From positions 1-64,000 of the forward strand of contig CAXKVR010000108.1 in the NCBI GenBank assembly GCA_964058845.1: DNA of 64,000 nucleotides, read 5' to 3'. Positions 1 through 11,663 of this stretch are shown in pieces. Made by a program: the position numbers and the translations under genes. The notes beneath the pieces were generated by a model. It did not search any database, was not told the origin of the DNA, and was given only the letters and a program-made list of their open reading frames with translations. Position 1 is the stretch's first letter; every line of letters starts with the position of its first letter. This DNA comes from Carex sylvatica. Its lineage: Eukaryota; Streptophyta; Magnoliopsida; Poales; Cyperaceae.

Positions 1-1249
1 TTGCTTGTTCATAGCTCTAGTGATGTTTGTGCCATTTTTTATGCAATCTTTAGTTGAAAATTTTGTTTATCCTCAAGTTGGGATGACATTTTCAAAGAAG
101 TTAGAAGGAATTCTTCGTTTTGTTGTTAGGAAACCTTATCCTTGATTTGATATATTTGGAAATATGGAAAATATTCCTTGAGCCCTCTTGTTAGCAGGCA
201 CTTAAAAATTTGGTATCATGTTAATTACTAATTAATTATTTGTGAACTAAAATAATGTACAAGTTAGGTGGATTAATAGGTATTTGTTTGACTTTTTGTA
301 TTGTTCACAAAACCAATTTATTAATTAGGAAATTCAAATATAGGAAAATATTTAGTGCATGGTTTTAATTTATTTATTACTTGGTCGTTGCAGAAGGTGT
401 GAATTTCTAATTTCATCCGAAGATAAAAGATACCAACAAAACAAAGGAACAAAATTGATTAAGTCATTAATCAGAGGGTCCACATTTTGTATGTTTTAAT
501 AGCTACCATGGCTAGATATTTATGCTGTTTGTACACGGGGGATAAATTCAGTTTGGGCCCTCAAATTTTAGCGAATCAAATTAGTGGTCCTAAATGATTA
601 TAACAGGAAATATATCAGAGGTTCACAAAACAAATAGTGTAATGTAATCATGAAATTTACTAATTCGTATATTGAAGTGGGTACATGTTCTACATTTATA
701 TAAGTTATTAATACTATAATTATAAAAATAACAAAATGAAACTTATATATAAAAAAAATTGGCCAAGGGTTTGTACTATAAGTGGGAGATTGCAAGTTTG
801 AAATTTTGTAGTCCTACTGGAGCGATTTAAAAATATAATTTACCTTTATTTCATATTAAAAAAATTATACTTAATATTATTATATGATTAAAGAAATTAT
901 TGTAGAACCTGATTGTCGATGTCACATAAAACTTTGCATGTGAATGTAATGTAAAAAAAAAAGTTTTAAGTACCTACATTTTTTTTGTACATTTAAAGAA
1001 ATAATTATATAAACTTTTTATTTTAATATAAAAAAATAACATCCTTAGATATTATCTAAACACACTTATGAAAAAATGGCAACAGTTTGACTGGCATCAA
1101 GAGGTTTATAAATATCCATTAATAAAGACATCAATGTGTTTAGTTTTTCATTCTCTTGCTGTTCATGTAAATGAAATAACTTCTTCTTCTTCAAAACTTT
1201 TATTCTCAAATAAATTGGAGTAGGCTAGAAATAAAATTCAACTGGAATC
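1..1249. other. AT-rich intergenic stretch, no gene seen
   Basis: No open reading frame with recognisable protein similarity, no RNA gene and no clear repeat boundary was found. The sequence is AT-rich with poly(A/T) runs, as in the other intergenic parts of the window. Confidence 0.6.
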
Positions 1250-1298
1250 AACAACACGGGCTTTCCAGGAGGTCACCCATCCTAGTACTACGTCCCAA
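1250..1298 (-). repeat. 5S rRNA-like fragment (possible Cassandra-type TRIM relic)
   Basis: Read on the minus strand, about 48 bases resemble the 3' third of plant 5S rRNA, including the C-box region with GGATGGGTGACCTCCTGG. The 5' part of 5S, with the A box, is absent. The adjacent sequence to about 1370 is not 5S. Such pieces occur in the LTRs of Cassandra terminal-repeat retrotransposons, so a TRIM relic is one explanation; a dispersed 5S pseudogene is another. It is not a functional 5S gene. Confidence 0.6.
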
Positions 1299-1370
1299 TT
1301 CATGAGGGTTTCATTTCCACAAAGAGGTGGTTTGTTTTACCGTTGGCTCACCTAGCCTATCACGAACCCT

Positions 1371-2347
1371 CCTCTCTTTTTTTGGCTTGAAACAGGCTGT
1401 GTAGAAACTACACAGGCGAGTTATGGAAATGAAACAACATGTATAAAAAATAATACATATCACATCAAAGGTTTTAATTTATTAAATGAACTTCTACTTT
1501 TCTTTATTGAACATTTACAAAGTGAAGTATAATGGAGGCAAAAACAAAGAAATGATTGAACCTTTATGTTAAACAACCATTAATTCTTAACTTCAAAATT
1601 GGAGGATTGAAGTAAGAAGCAAAGTGACATATCACATGGATCAGCTGTAGTGTACAGTACAAGTGATAGAAGCATGTCAATTGGGGTTCTAATCATTATT
1701 ATCAAGCTAACATGCAAATATGTAGGTGTACAATGGGCAAAGAAAGAGCAATGCACTGTACAAGAAAACTAATTGTTTGTCTGCTGCATGCTACACTGCT
1801 ACAGTTTTACTTATACAAGGAAACATGATTTCCAACTACTGGTGTTTGCTCTTATTTGATAGTAATACATAACCTATCATCTATCTATTTTTGTTTGTGA
1901 AATTATTACAATGTTGCAATTACTTTTGTTTTCTTTCTCTTGTATCTATCATAAAAAATTCAACACCATTTTTCAGCAGTTAATAGCTGATATTTTATTA
2001 AGGGTTGCTAACTATCAATTGTGAAAAATCAACACAATACAAGATTCATCATTTTATCATTTTAAAGCTCATGCAATGTTCAATTTTCACGTGTACAAAA
2101 TTTACTATTTTCTCATGTGTCAAACCTTGTACCAGTGCAATGAATGAGACTTGAACGATTTGATCCGAGCAAGCAAATCATTCCTCTACTTTATATTCTC
2201 TCACAAAAGCAACCATCATACCAGTAACACATTAAAAGAATGCTCTGATAAAGCAGGATTTTTTTACCAGAAAACTAATAACCTGATTTTACAGATAAAT
2301 TACAACAAAGAGAAGGCTATAAAGACATATACATAATAGGAAACACT
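1371..2347. other. 3' flank of the PPR gene, no gene seen
   Basis: AT-rich sequence just downstream of the PPR4-type stop codon. It will include the 3' UTR and poly(A) site of that gene, but I cannot place these. No other gene or repeat was recognised. Confidence 0.5.
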
Positions 2348-5300
2348 TCAATTTAAAAAGTGTCTCGAAAAAATTTCATCCTCTCCCTCAGAAAATGCAG
2401 AAATATCCCCATCACTATCCTCTTCATCACCCCCTATTGATTTATAAATAACTCCCCGAGCTTCTTCAGAATTCCAATCAGGTGGGAAGGATTTCTGCAG
2501 AGCCTTTGTAAGCTTGCCACCTCTCCTCTCGATATTCCTCAGGGACCTTGACCAGTGAGCAGCAGTGCATAAATCTACCGTTAAATTATTCTCTGACATC
2601 TCTTTGCATATATTTACAATTTCATTATATATGTGTTCTCCTGATGTGGTGGCCCGTGATAGAAGAGAGGTCATGAGGCAGTGGTATGCAGGACGATCTG
2701 GTACGTAACCAGCTGATTTCATATCCTTGAAGCATTGCAGCGCTTTTTCGGGGTGAGAAGCCCGGGCCCACCCATTTATTAGGGTTGTGTATGTTTTTAG
2801 GTTAGGTTTAATACCAGCCAATGCCATTTCTTCCAACACCTTGTCAGACCTCTGAAATAGATAATTTGATTATCATTTCCTAACTTCTCTGTAAAGAAGA
2901 TGTACATTTTTTCTTTTTCATTCAAGTTTTACTGCATAGGTATACATCAATAATCAAGTAATTGGTACATCTGATACCAGAATATCCTGGACAGTAACCA
3001 TCTTGGTCAATATTGGTTTAACTGAACTGAATTTGATCATGTATTTATGCCAAATTACCATTATATATAGAGGAGGGTTAAATGCCTCATGTCTTTCATG
3101 CCTCATATACTTTATCTTCGTTTTCAAAGTCTAAACAGTCGATCCAAACCGATTAACATGATCTCCATAATAAAATGTGCTTGGAGACCAAAATTTACAT
3201 TTTTTTTTTTTGGAATTTTTTTTAGATATGTACAAAATCACTGTTTCAGGATCATCCAAAAACAGTGATTTTGTACCTATCTAAAATAATAGTAAAAAAT
3301 TTCCAAAAAAATATAAAATTTGGTCTGCAAGCACATTTTAATATGGAGATCATGTTGATAGGTTAGAATCGACAGTTTGGACTTTGAAAATTGAGACCAA
3401 AGATGTGAGGCATGATGAGGCATTTTGATAGTATTTGCAAGAATTGTTTTTTCTTTTGGAAAATTACTGATAATTTTCATCCTTGTAAATACAGCCAAGA
3501 TCCATGATAAAACAAAAAAGAAAGCTCGATAATGTGGTCCTATACAGTCTGGTAAATACAGACAAGAGTCATGATTGGTATAGCAGGTACCACTATCAGT
3601 GTTATAATAAATTTTGAAGGGAAAAAAAAAAAAAAAAAGTATTTAGAGATGGTGCTTACTGCCATGTCACCGGCCTTGGAGCAAGCATTGATCATGGAGG
3701 TGTATGTATGTATGTCAGGATGAACCCCTTCACGCTTCATCTGTTGTATCAGATCTGTTGCTTCCCATACATCCCCTCTCCGGGCCCACCTGCATTGTGC
3801 AGCAAACAGCACCCAAACAAAACCAAAATAATAAGCATTCACATATACATAATTGAATAAACAGATAAATACAGCTTATCCATTAAATACACATGTATGA
3901 CCACTTCCTGGGGTCCTGGGGTGATAATAAACAGATAAATTCATGTTCCATACCTTACAAACCAACCCCACCTCAAAAAAATAAAATAAAAATTCGGGGC
4001 AAAAGAACAAAATGAAAAGAAAAATTCTGTCAGGAAATTATGAGTATGACCACTTGCTGGGGGTGATAATACACGCTATAATGAGGGATCTGAACCGATA
4101 ACAACTGGAATTCGCATGCCCTGAGATATCTCAAGCTTTCAGTTGATCTGTGGAAAATTTGGACCATTCAAATCCGTTCTGCGTAAATCTCAAAGCACAA
4201 TAATTATGCCCCCCTGCATTCCTAATGGACACTGTAAAAAAATTTGGCTCGAAACTGAAAATTTGAGATATCTCAGAGGATACAGGCTCATAACAATTGT
4301 CCATACTTCCCCAGCAATCCTCTGATTTATGTTCTAGACAAAATTAAAAAAAAATATATATATATACAATATGACACCACAAAAAAAAAAAAAAGTTAAG
4401 GCAAGAAAGCAGTGTATAGTACACAGAATGCTAGAAATATGAATAGAGTGAGGCTATACTAATATGCATATTACGGATCGATCCGTGCTATGGATCTATA
4501 TCTTTATTTTCAAAGTTCAAATAGTCAATCCAAATGATTAAACATGATTTTCATTGAAAATGTACTTGCAGACCAAAATTTTACACTTTTTAGAAATTTT
4601 TTATTACTCTTTTAGATATAGATAGAACCACTGCTTTTGGAAGGTCCAAAATTTTCAAATCAAGTGATTTTCTACCTATCTAAAAAAATAGCAGAAAAAA
4701 TCTTAAAAATGTGAAATTTGGTCAGCAAGTGCATTTTAATATGGAGATCATGTTTAAATGTTCAGATTGACCGATTGAACTTTGAAAATAGAGGTATGAG
4801 TCCATAGCACGGGTTATTGTGTAATATGCATATATGATACATTGTAACAACAAAATCCAAATACAGTATTGGCACCACAAACAAAAATGGAAATTATGTT
4901 CTAGACAAAATAAAAGTCAAAATACGGTATTGACACTACAAACAAAAAAGAAAAAAAGGGGCAAGAAAGCAGCGTATAGTACACAGAAAGTCAGAAATAT
5001 GAATATGATATATTGTAACAAAAAAATGCACACATTAAACAAAGAAAGAGTATATCATACCCATCAATAAGGATGTTATAAACATAGGTGTTTCTAGGCA
5101 TGCCTATGGCACTCATCTCTCTGGTAACAGCGAGAGCACTCTGCATGCGGCCCGATTTGCAGCACGCCTTTAGCAACGCCTCGTAAACAAACACGTCTAG
5201 AGTCAACCCGGCATCCTTTATTTTCTTGAAGTACTCAAACGCCTTTCCTATGTCTCCTGTTGCCGCGTAACCTCCCATTATGGTCGTGTAAGTGTGTATG

Positions 5301-8300
5301 TTTGTTTTTACTCCTGCCATTTCCATTTGTTCTATCACAGCCACTGCTCTGTCAATCTGTGGAATTATATTTCTAATTAGTGGACTAGACTCTTTACAGA
5401 TGATAATCATGGCATGTAAAAAAATCATGTCATGACAGGATAAGTCACGGAACGGCACGTGTGGTGGCTCATGTGTCCAATGTCGTGACCATTCGCGTGA
5501 TGTGACCATCCTTCAGAAAATTGGCACAGCATGCGAACTAGCCCGATCACAGCACAGCTCATAGTCATGCGAGTTACATGTCATTTAGATCTTTATCGAA
5601 TGTTGAATAAACTAATTTAAATTACGAAAAAAATAGTTAAATGTGACCAAACGCGACAAAAGTGACCATGACAGAGTGACTAATGTGCCATAAACATCCC
5701 TCCAAATTGGTCACGGTACGGCATGTGACCCAAGTCATGACACGGCGAGTACTTGCATCCCTAAGATTCATTAGAGCTTTGTACAGTTCATTTTATTGTT
5801 GTAATGATTTGTTGCATCTTTCTAGTTTGGTTAGTACAAATCAATACATGTCATCACAGGTCGATACCCTATTGTTAATCAATCCAGAGAAGAACGTTCC
5901 CAATACAAAGCAATACAAAATAAATGTACAAATATCAATACCTGGTTCTTCCGAACAAGTCCATTAATAAGGGCATTATACGTCTCTACAGTCGGTACAC
6001 ACCCAGCTTGCCGCATAAGATCAAAAACTGTCATCCCTCGTCTCATATCTCCAGCCAATGCAAACCCTTCAATTATCGGCCTGAAAGTCCGGCTAGAGGT
6101 TTGTAATTTATCCCTGCGCATTTTGTCGACTATCCTTAAAGCCCGATCCATGTTTCCCATCTTACAAAAGGCCTCTATTATATTGTTATATATCACCTGG
6201 TCAGGTATTAGTCCTGACTTGGTCATTTCTTCAAACACGTTAAAGGCATTTGCGTAATCTTTTAGTTGAGTGAAGCCGCTTATAAGCATGGAATATGTTT
6301 TCTTGTTATGCTTTATACCACGCGACTCCATTTCTTTGCTCAATTCTAGTGCTCTAGAGACCTTTCCAATCTGTACAAAAATGCATGCATTTCCTCGAAA
6401 TTAATACATTAGCTAGATAGAGATGAAATCTCTTGTTTAATCAAGGGAACACATGAAACATTATGTATTATCAGGGTTAACTGTGTCCTTCAGCAAATAG
6501 AGATATTAGAAAGGAATTAAGTACCTTCACATAGCAGTTGATAAGACACCCATAACTGATCACTGATGGCTTGAATCCAGATTCCTACAAAAATGAAAAA
6601 ATAATTCAACTTCCTTCAATTTGAATTATTCAGAATAACCATCTATATCATTTTAAACTAGGACAGAAATATATATACACCTTCAGTCTTTCAAAGACAA
6701 TCAAGCATTTCTCTTCATTCTGACAATGTGTATAACCATGCATCATGCTATGGTATATATCAATAGGTGCATCTATACCGTCTTGTTCCATTTCTCGCAC
6801 CAGTTGTTCTGCTCGAGTCATGTTACCACACTGGCTGCACCATATGAGAAAAGATCGGTTGTAGATTAATTAAGGACGATAATTGTTGGGTTGGAATGAA
6901 TAAACTGGAAGGTAATTAATATTCAATATACTAACCAATGAGCATATATGATGTTACTATATATTACTGGATTTAGGGTTTCAATCTTCATCTTCGCCTC
7001 CTTGAACAATTCATCTGCCGAACTTTTCATATCAACAAAGAAGTCATGTTAGGAAATGAAATTTCAAAGTTTCAACTCATGCAGTACTGAGATTTTAGCA
7101 GAACTGACAACTCTAGGATGGTTCCGAATTAAAAAAGTAGCTACTAATCTTATAGTTCATGCATATTCCCTTTAGAAGAATATTACATTTCGTATAATAG
7201 TATAATACCCAAACTACCCCTTCCTCATCTTTATCCCAGTTCAGGTATACATTCCATCTATTTACAAGAAATACCTCAGTAAAGTCTAAGCCAAAATAAT
7301 AGATACCAGTATACCACACAACTCATGGATCCACAGAGCTTGCAGATGAATAAAATAACTCACTTGGCATCGTTAATTCTGCCAAAACCCGCAATAAGAA
7401 TACTATATGTCACAACTGTCAGATCAAGCGCCTCAGATTTCATTTCTTCAACACATGATAAAGCACCTCTCATGTCTCTAGCAACTGCATAAGCGTGAAT
7501 CAGGCTGCATCAACATAAAATTAGCATGAAGATTATAAATCTAGCAATGCAAAACTTGAATGACCCTGTAACTTGGTAAGCCCTAGCAAATTATCTCAAA
7601 TTTACACTCAGGTTGTCAGGGGCAGACCCAGGATTTTCGTCCAGGGGAGATATCGAATCGGGTTTAAATAGCTTATCGGATTTAAACCCATTAACTAATT
7701 AGGTACTCGATAAAAAAAATAATGTTTTGACTTATATTTTCCAATGCTCTGACTTATAATTTCTAATACTTTAACTTATAATTCTAATTACCAATCATAA
7801 TTCAAGAAATTTATTTTGATTTTAACACTAAATTTAACCTGAATTACAAATCAAACATCCAGAGGGGGGCAAAAAAATTTCCAGGGAGTCGATCGGTACA
7901 GGTTGTATCATTCAAAGTAGAAGTGGTGTGCAGTATATAATAGAGAGAAAGAGAGAGGAATGATTTTTCTAGTTCTTAATCTTCTACTTTACAAAACATT
8001 GTTGGTTGTGATGTCAGAAGTAAAAAAAAATGATCTTTCTTCCGCTATTCATCTCTCCAATATCAATTATTTGCACAAAGATGAGAAATAATAATAAAGT
8101 GAGTAGCATATATTTGGACCATCAACCAATAAAAAACGGAATGCTATTCAAACAGAAAGATGTCGTCCTAAAGAGAGCATAAGAGCTTCAGAACTAGGAG
8201 TGTTTGTAACAAGCTCTAATAATTGACTTCTCTTGTGTTTGTTTTCACATTATCTAGTAGCCAAAAAATATATTATTATCTATTAGGTAAAATTTAATTT

Positions 8301-10535
8301 ATTAGCAACATAGATAAATCTGCCTCACAGTATGCTTTATTACCATGTGATATTGAACACTTTATTACTAAACAGGGTTTAATCACACTTGAAGTTTGAG
8401 TTCCAGTTAAATTTTTAGTAAAACCCACTTAGTATGCTAACCATTTGAAGGTGAAAATTTAATTTTAATTTCATTCTCAGCAGGAATAATCTCAGGTTGT
8501 GTTACAGAGTTGGGGTTTAATTAAAGCACCACAATTTAAGTCCCAACCAAAATCAATGTAAACGGCTATAAGTAGTATTGTTATGTTATTTTAACCTGGT
8601 GAAAATATGACAATTGGGCTCAATTCCTCTCGCTCTCATGCTCTCAAAAGTTGCACGTGCATGGTGCTTATCTCCTCTCTTAGCATAATACATCACCATT
8701 AATCCATACTCCTTCCTTGATGGCTAATCAAGAAAAATAAATTGAAATTAGATAATCTCATATGAGTTCTCAACTGGGTTTTCTACTATGTCCTTCTCTT
8801 CTTATTTGCCAGTACATGATTTTCCCCCCTTCACATTTAGGCCCTGTTCGGCTGCACAGTGGGATTGGGAATGGGTACGGGAATGCAAAAATTTTGAACT
8901 GAAAATTACTGTTCACGTGGGAAAAAAAATTCAGTCCGATTGAATTTTCATTTTCCCACGAACAGTGATTTTTGTGGAGCAGCCGAACAGGGCCTTAGGG
9001 TGCATTTGGATGAGGCAAAGAATAGTGCTAACCCGGATTAGCTACTATTCCGAACTACTATTTTACGTTTGGATGTGTTTGGGTTAGCAAAAAGGGACTA
9101 TTCTTTATTTGTCTTTAGTGAGTTAGCATGCTTTTCTATTAACTCAACTAAAAGTTGGGTTAGCTCACTATCTCAAATTTGGGTTAGCTCACTATTCTCA
9201 CTAACCCAAGTCTTCATCCAAACACACCCTAGATAACAAGTATCATTTTTGTTTTGATACGAAGATTAATCTCGACTGTGGCATCTCAATAATTAACTCA
9301 AAGACTTAAAGTGTATTTACACAAAGATCCTTTCCGAGTACATAATTTGCAACTACATTACCTTGGGAATTTTCTCGAATGCTGACACAATAGCCTGCCA
9401 GTTATCAGGTCGCGTCTCCAAAACCCGCTTAAAAGCTTGAGCAGCCTTGTCTCTCTCCTCATGCCATTCAGACCGGTATTCTCTCTCCTCTATTTCTCCT
9501 CTAACCCACTTCCCCTTCTCCTCTTCCTTCTTCCTCAACCTTCTCCCATCATCCAGTTTTACTGTAAGTTGTTTCCCATGGAACTCAACTCCATCCAACT
9601 CTGCTGCCTGTAATGCTGAGTCCTCGGCTGTGGGCCCACCATATATAACAAAGCAATACCTGTTAATTTGGAAGAAATTTTCAGTGTTATTTAACTTATA
9701 ATTTTGCAAAGCCTTGAATTTTTCATATTTTCAAATGATCCTCGAACAGTATAAGGCCAATTAATCTGCACTGGTTAAACCTGACATACTCATTTGTAAG
9801 ATTACATAACAGCTAGTACCAATCACTCTAATAGAGAACAAACAAATATACCAGATGCTATATTCACATACCAGTAATCAGTAGTCAGCATAAGTACCCT
9901 ATATTAACAGCAATAGTGATTCACACTTACCCGCTTAATGGATAGAAAAATAAGGAGGGGGTAATTTGGGTATTATTGGTAAAAGAAAATTGGCACAGTA
10001 TGAAAAAGTACCCGACATTTCGCTCTGGACTATCATATCCCCTTATCAACTCAACCTTCTTAAGCGGTCCAAATTGCCGAAAGAAGCGGCAAATCTCCAC
10101 CTTTTTAACCCAGAGTGGAAGATTCCCCACAAAAATCTTGCTTTTATCTCTAAGTTCAAGGTTCTGTTTAACTATTTCCGTTTCCTTTTCCGGTTTTGGC
10201 TCCTGCGTAACCACAGGCGGGCTAACTTCCTCTTGCTTTGGAGGTGGAGGAGGAGAGAGCTTGCTAGTGAGCCAGAGCTTGTTAGTAAGGGGGTTAATGG
10301 AGGGAAGAGAGGGTTTGGTAGTGCTAGTACTAGTTTTTAAAGGGTTTATAGGGTTTAACGGGCGGCGTGAAATTGGAGGGACAGGTGGCGGCGCCACCGT
10401 CTCCGGCGAGATTTTGCGCGAGGAGAGGAGGAGAAAAGGGGAGGGTTTTGGAGTTGGGGTTAGTGTTTTAAGAGAAAGAGGTTGCGTTGCGAAAGAGGAT
10501 GAAGAAATAAAGAGGAAATCCATGGAAGGATGCAT
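2348..10535 (-). CDS. PPR4: PPR4-type protein: RRM plus pentatricopeptide repeats, plastid
   Basis: Eleven exons can be joined in frame with GT/AG borders (minus strand, first to last): 10012-10535, 9362-9659, 8596-8723, 7364-7504, 6936-7022, 6681-6834, 6525-6584, 5942-6370, 5061-5356, 3660-3789, 2348-2851. The total is 2751 bp, or 916 residues. The first ~100 residues are Ser/Thr/Pro-rich, as in a plastid transit peptide. An RRM follows (RNP2-like KIFVGNL near 133-139; RNP1-like YCFVIYGG across the exon 1/2 border), then P-type PPR motifs to about residue 830 and an acidic C-terminal tail. RRM+PPR is the hallmark of PPR4 (Arabidopsis At5g04810, maize PPR4), which is needed for trans-splicing of the plastid rps12 intron; function here is inferred by homology. 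I chose the ATG at 10535; ATGs at 10523 and 10628 are alternatives, the last giving an extension unlike a transit peptide. Several introns carry MITEs. Confidence 0.92.
3068..3428. repeat. Fold-back MITE in the last PPR4 intron
   Basis: The left end (AAATGCCTCATG..., near 3079) is the inverse of the right end (GATGAGGCATTTT, near 3415-3427). The interior is also largely self-complementary around 3240. A related element lies at 4445-4835 and looser relatives at 27915-28317 and 54440-54610. No coding capacity. Confidence 0.65.
4108..4284. repeat. Short MITE-like repeat (GAATTCGCAT...GATAT family)
   Basis: Begins with GAATTCGCATGCCCTGAGAT and ends with an inverted version around TCTCAGAGGATAC. 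Similar elements of roughly 175-195 bp lie at 11390-11563, 57835-58023 and 61091-61284. No coding capacity. Family assignment rests on reading the sequence and is approximate. Confidence 0.5.
4445..4835. repeat. Fold-back MITE in the PPR4 intron
   Basis: Ends are inverted copies of each other (AATATGCATATTAC at about 4460; GTAATATGCATATATG at about 4821, plus CCGTGCTATGGA / TCCATAGCACGG inside). The interior, including the CAAAGTTCAA and CTACCTATCTAAAA segments, matches the element at 3068-3428 in order, so the two are related non-autonomous copies. Confidence 0.65.
5425..5765. repeat. TE-derived intron segment rich in CACG/GTGAC motifs
   Basis: Inside the PPR4 intron between exons 5061-5356 and 5942-6370. 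Many copies of GTCACG, GTGACC and CATGTGACC occur on both strands, and the two halves are roughly inverted copies. The style matches the element at 47100-47760. No ORF of note. The ends are not well defined. Confidence 0.4.
7612..7905. repeat. Probable TE fragment in a PPR4 intron
   Basis: Starts near GGGGCAGACCCAGGATTTTC and ends near CAGAGGGGGGCAAAAAAATT, wording common at the ends of plant non-autonomous DNA transposons. No clear target duplication was found, so class and limits are uncertain. Confidence 0.35.
8840..8994. mobile_element. PIF/Harbinger (Tourist-like) MITE
   Basis: A 155-bp element with perfect 16-bp terminal inverted repeats (GGCCCTGTTCGGCTGC at the left, its complement at the right), flanked on both sides by TTA (8837-8839 and 8995-8997). 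TTA target duplications and GGCCCTGTTYGG ends are typical of Tourist/PIF-Harbinger MITEs. It sits in the second PPR4 intron. Confidence 0.85.
8996..9231. mobile_element. Second MITE, abutting the Tourist element
   Basis: Inverted ends TAGGGTGCATTTGGATGA and TCATCCAAACACACCCTA, about 236 bp, with inverted internal GGGTTAGC segments. It starts where the preceding MITE stops, so one landed beside the other. The superfamily is not certain; hAT or Harbinger ends can look like this. Confidence 0.75.
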
Positions 10536-10612
10536 TTTCCATTTGAGTGAGAGCTGAGAACTTGGAGCGGGAAGGGAAGGATGGGGTTGGTTCGCTTGTA
10601 CTCGGAGCCATA

Positions 10613-10748
10613 CCCTACAGTAACTCAAATTTTGAGTTTAGATTCTGGACCTTTTGATCAGAATTAGAATGCAGGTGGTCCTTCCATATTCGTGCCAGAA
10701 CAAATCGGATGGTTCATATACAAACACAAAATTTGAGATGCTTTAGGG
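10613..10748. repeat. MITE in the 5' flank of PPR4 (CCCTAAAGTAACTC family)
   Basis: Ends CCCTACAGTAACTCAAATTT and AAATTTGAGATGCTTTAGGG are inverted relative to each other. Copies of the same family lie at 10978-11106 and 31968-32247. It starts only about 78 bp upstream of the chosen PPR4 ATG, so it probably forms part of the 5' UTR or core promoter. Confidence 0.7.
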
Positions 10749-10977
10749 AAATCGAATTCTCTCTTGTGGGCCTGTGGCTTGACGAAGAAAAGAAAAGAAC
10801 TCAGTCCATGGGGTTGGGACCCATGGATAGGTGACTGTAAACTGGTAGAAGAGGTCTATCTAGTTAATTCTGTGAGAAATGGATTTTTTAGGGCTCTTTT
10901 GCTAATCAAACCAAACTTTTGCATTATTTTATAAGAAGTTCTAACATTTGTCTTGTTCTGACTGCTTGTGTCCGTTC

Positions 10978-11106
10978 CCCTAAAGTACCTCAAATTTGGA
11001 TTCTGGACTGTTCAATCAGACGTAAAATGCAGGTAGTCCTTTAATACTCGTGCCATAACAAATCAGACGGTCTAGATCCAAACACAAAAATTGAGATGCT
11101 TTAGGG
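10978..11106. repeat. MITE, second copy of the CCCTAAAGTAACTC family
   Basis: 129 bp with ends CCCTAAAGTACCTCAAATTT and AAATTGAGATGCTTTAGGG in inverted orientation. It is the MITE of the second tandem unit upstream of PPR4. Confidence 0.7.
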
Positions 11107-11180
11107 AGAGTGAGTTCACGCTTTTGGAATGACGAAAAAAGGAAAAGAACTCGGTCTATGGATGAGAGACAGAAACAAAT

Positions 11181-11353
11181 CTGCTGGAATCCATGGGGAT
11201 TTCAGGGTCCCTGAAATTTCCAATCCACCCGTCTATATATTTCGTGATTTGTGCATAAAATTCTGTCTGCTTCGAGATTCGTGTATTGAAAAACTTGAAT
11301 GGTTGGATTTTGAATTTCAGGGTCCCTGAAATCCTTTGGGATTTGAGCAGATT
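11181..11353. repeat. Fold-back MITE with GATTTCAGGGTCCCTGAAAT ends
   Basis: Both ends contain ATTTCAGGGTCCCTGAAAT, itself palindromic, within longer imperfect inverted arms that start TCTGCTGGAATCC and finish GGATTTGAGCAGA. About 173 bp, no coding capacity. It interrupts the second tandem unit upstream of PPR4. Confidence 0.7.
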
Positions 11354-11389
11354 TCCAAGGCAATGGATAACCCTACTCTGTCTCACATC

Positions 11390-11563
11390 GAATTCGCATC
11401 CTCTGAGATAACTAATATTGTAAGTGTCTTACTGGAAAATCTCTACCGTTCAAATATGTTCTACACGAATCTCAATGCTCGAATAATACTGGCCCCCGCG
11501 CTACCCCGGAATAAGCACCGAACACGTCGGCCACACAAAATATGAGATATCTCAGAGAATACG
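11390..11563. repeat. Short MITE-like repeat (GAATTCGCAT family)
   Basis: Begins GAATTCGCATCCTCTGAGAT and ends around ATATCTCAGAGAATACG, the inverse of the start. Same family as 4108-4284, 57835-58023 and 61091-61284. Confidence 0.5.
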
Positions 11564-11663
11564 CAGTTACATACTTGATATTTTTTGGGCTCTTTTGCTA
11601 ATCAACCCAAACGTTCATTGTTTTACAAAAAGTATTAACATTTGGCATTTACAAATTACAGGA

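Larger units (their letters stand above)
10613..11660. repeat. Tandem duplication upstream of PPR4
   Basis: The order MITE, AAAGAACTCAGTCCATGG, GGGCTCTTTTGCTAATCAA, TAACATTTG at 10613-10951 recurs at 10978-11645 (with GAACTCGGTCTATGG and GGGCTCTTTTGCTAATCAAC). The second unit is enlarged by two inserted repeats (11181-11353 and 11390-11563). This is a local duplication of the PPR4 upstream region. Confidence 0.65.

Noticed and set aside
9976..10557. 193-residue plus-strand ORF
   Set aside because: It is antisense to PPR4 exon 1, whose RRM and transit peptide are clear; the plus-strand reading is low-complexity Gly/Arg-rich with no domain.
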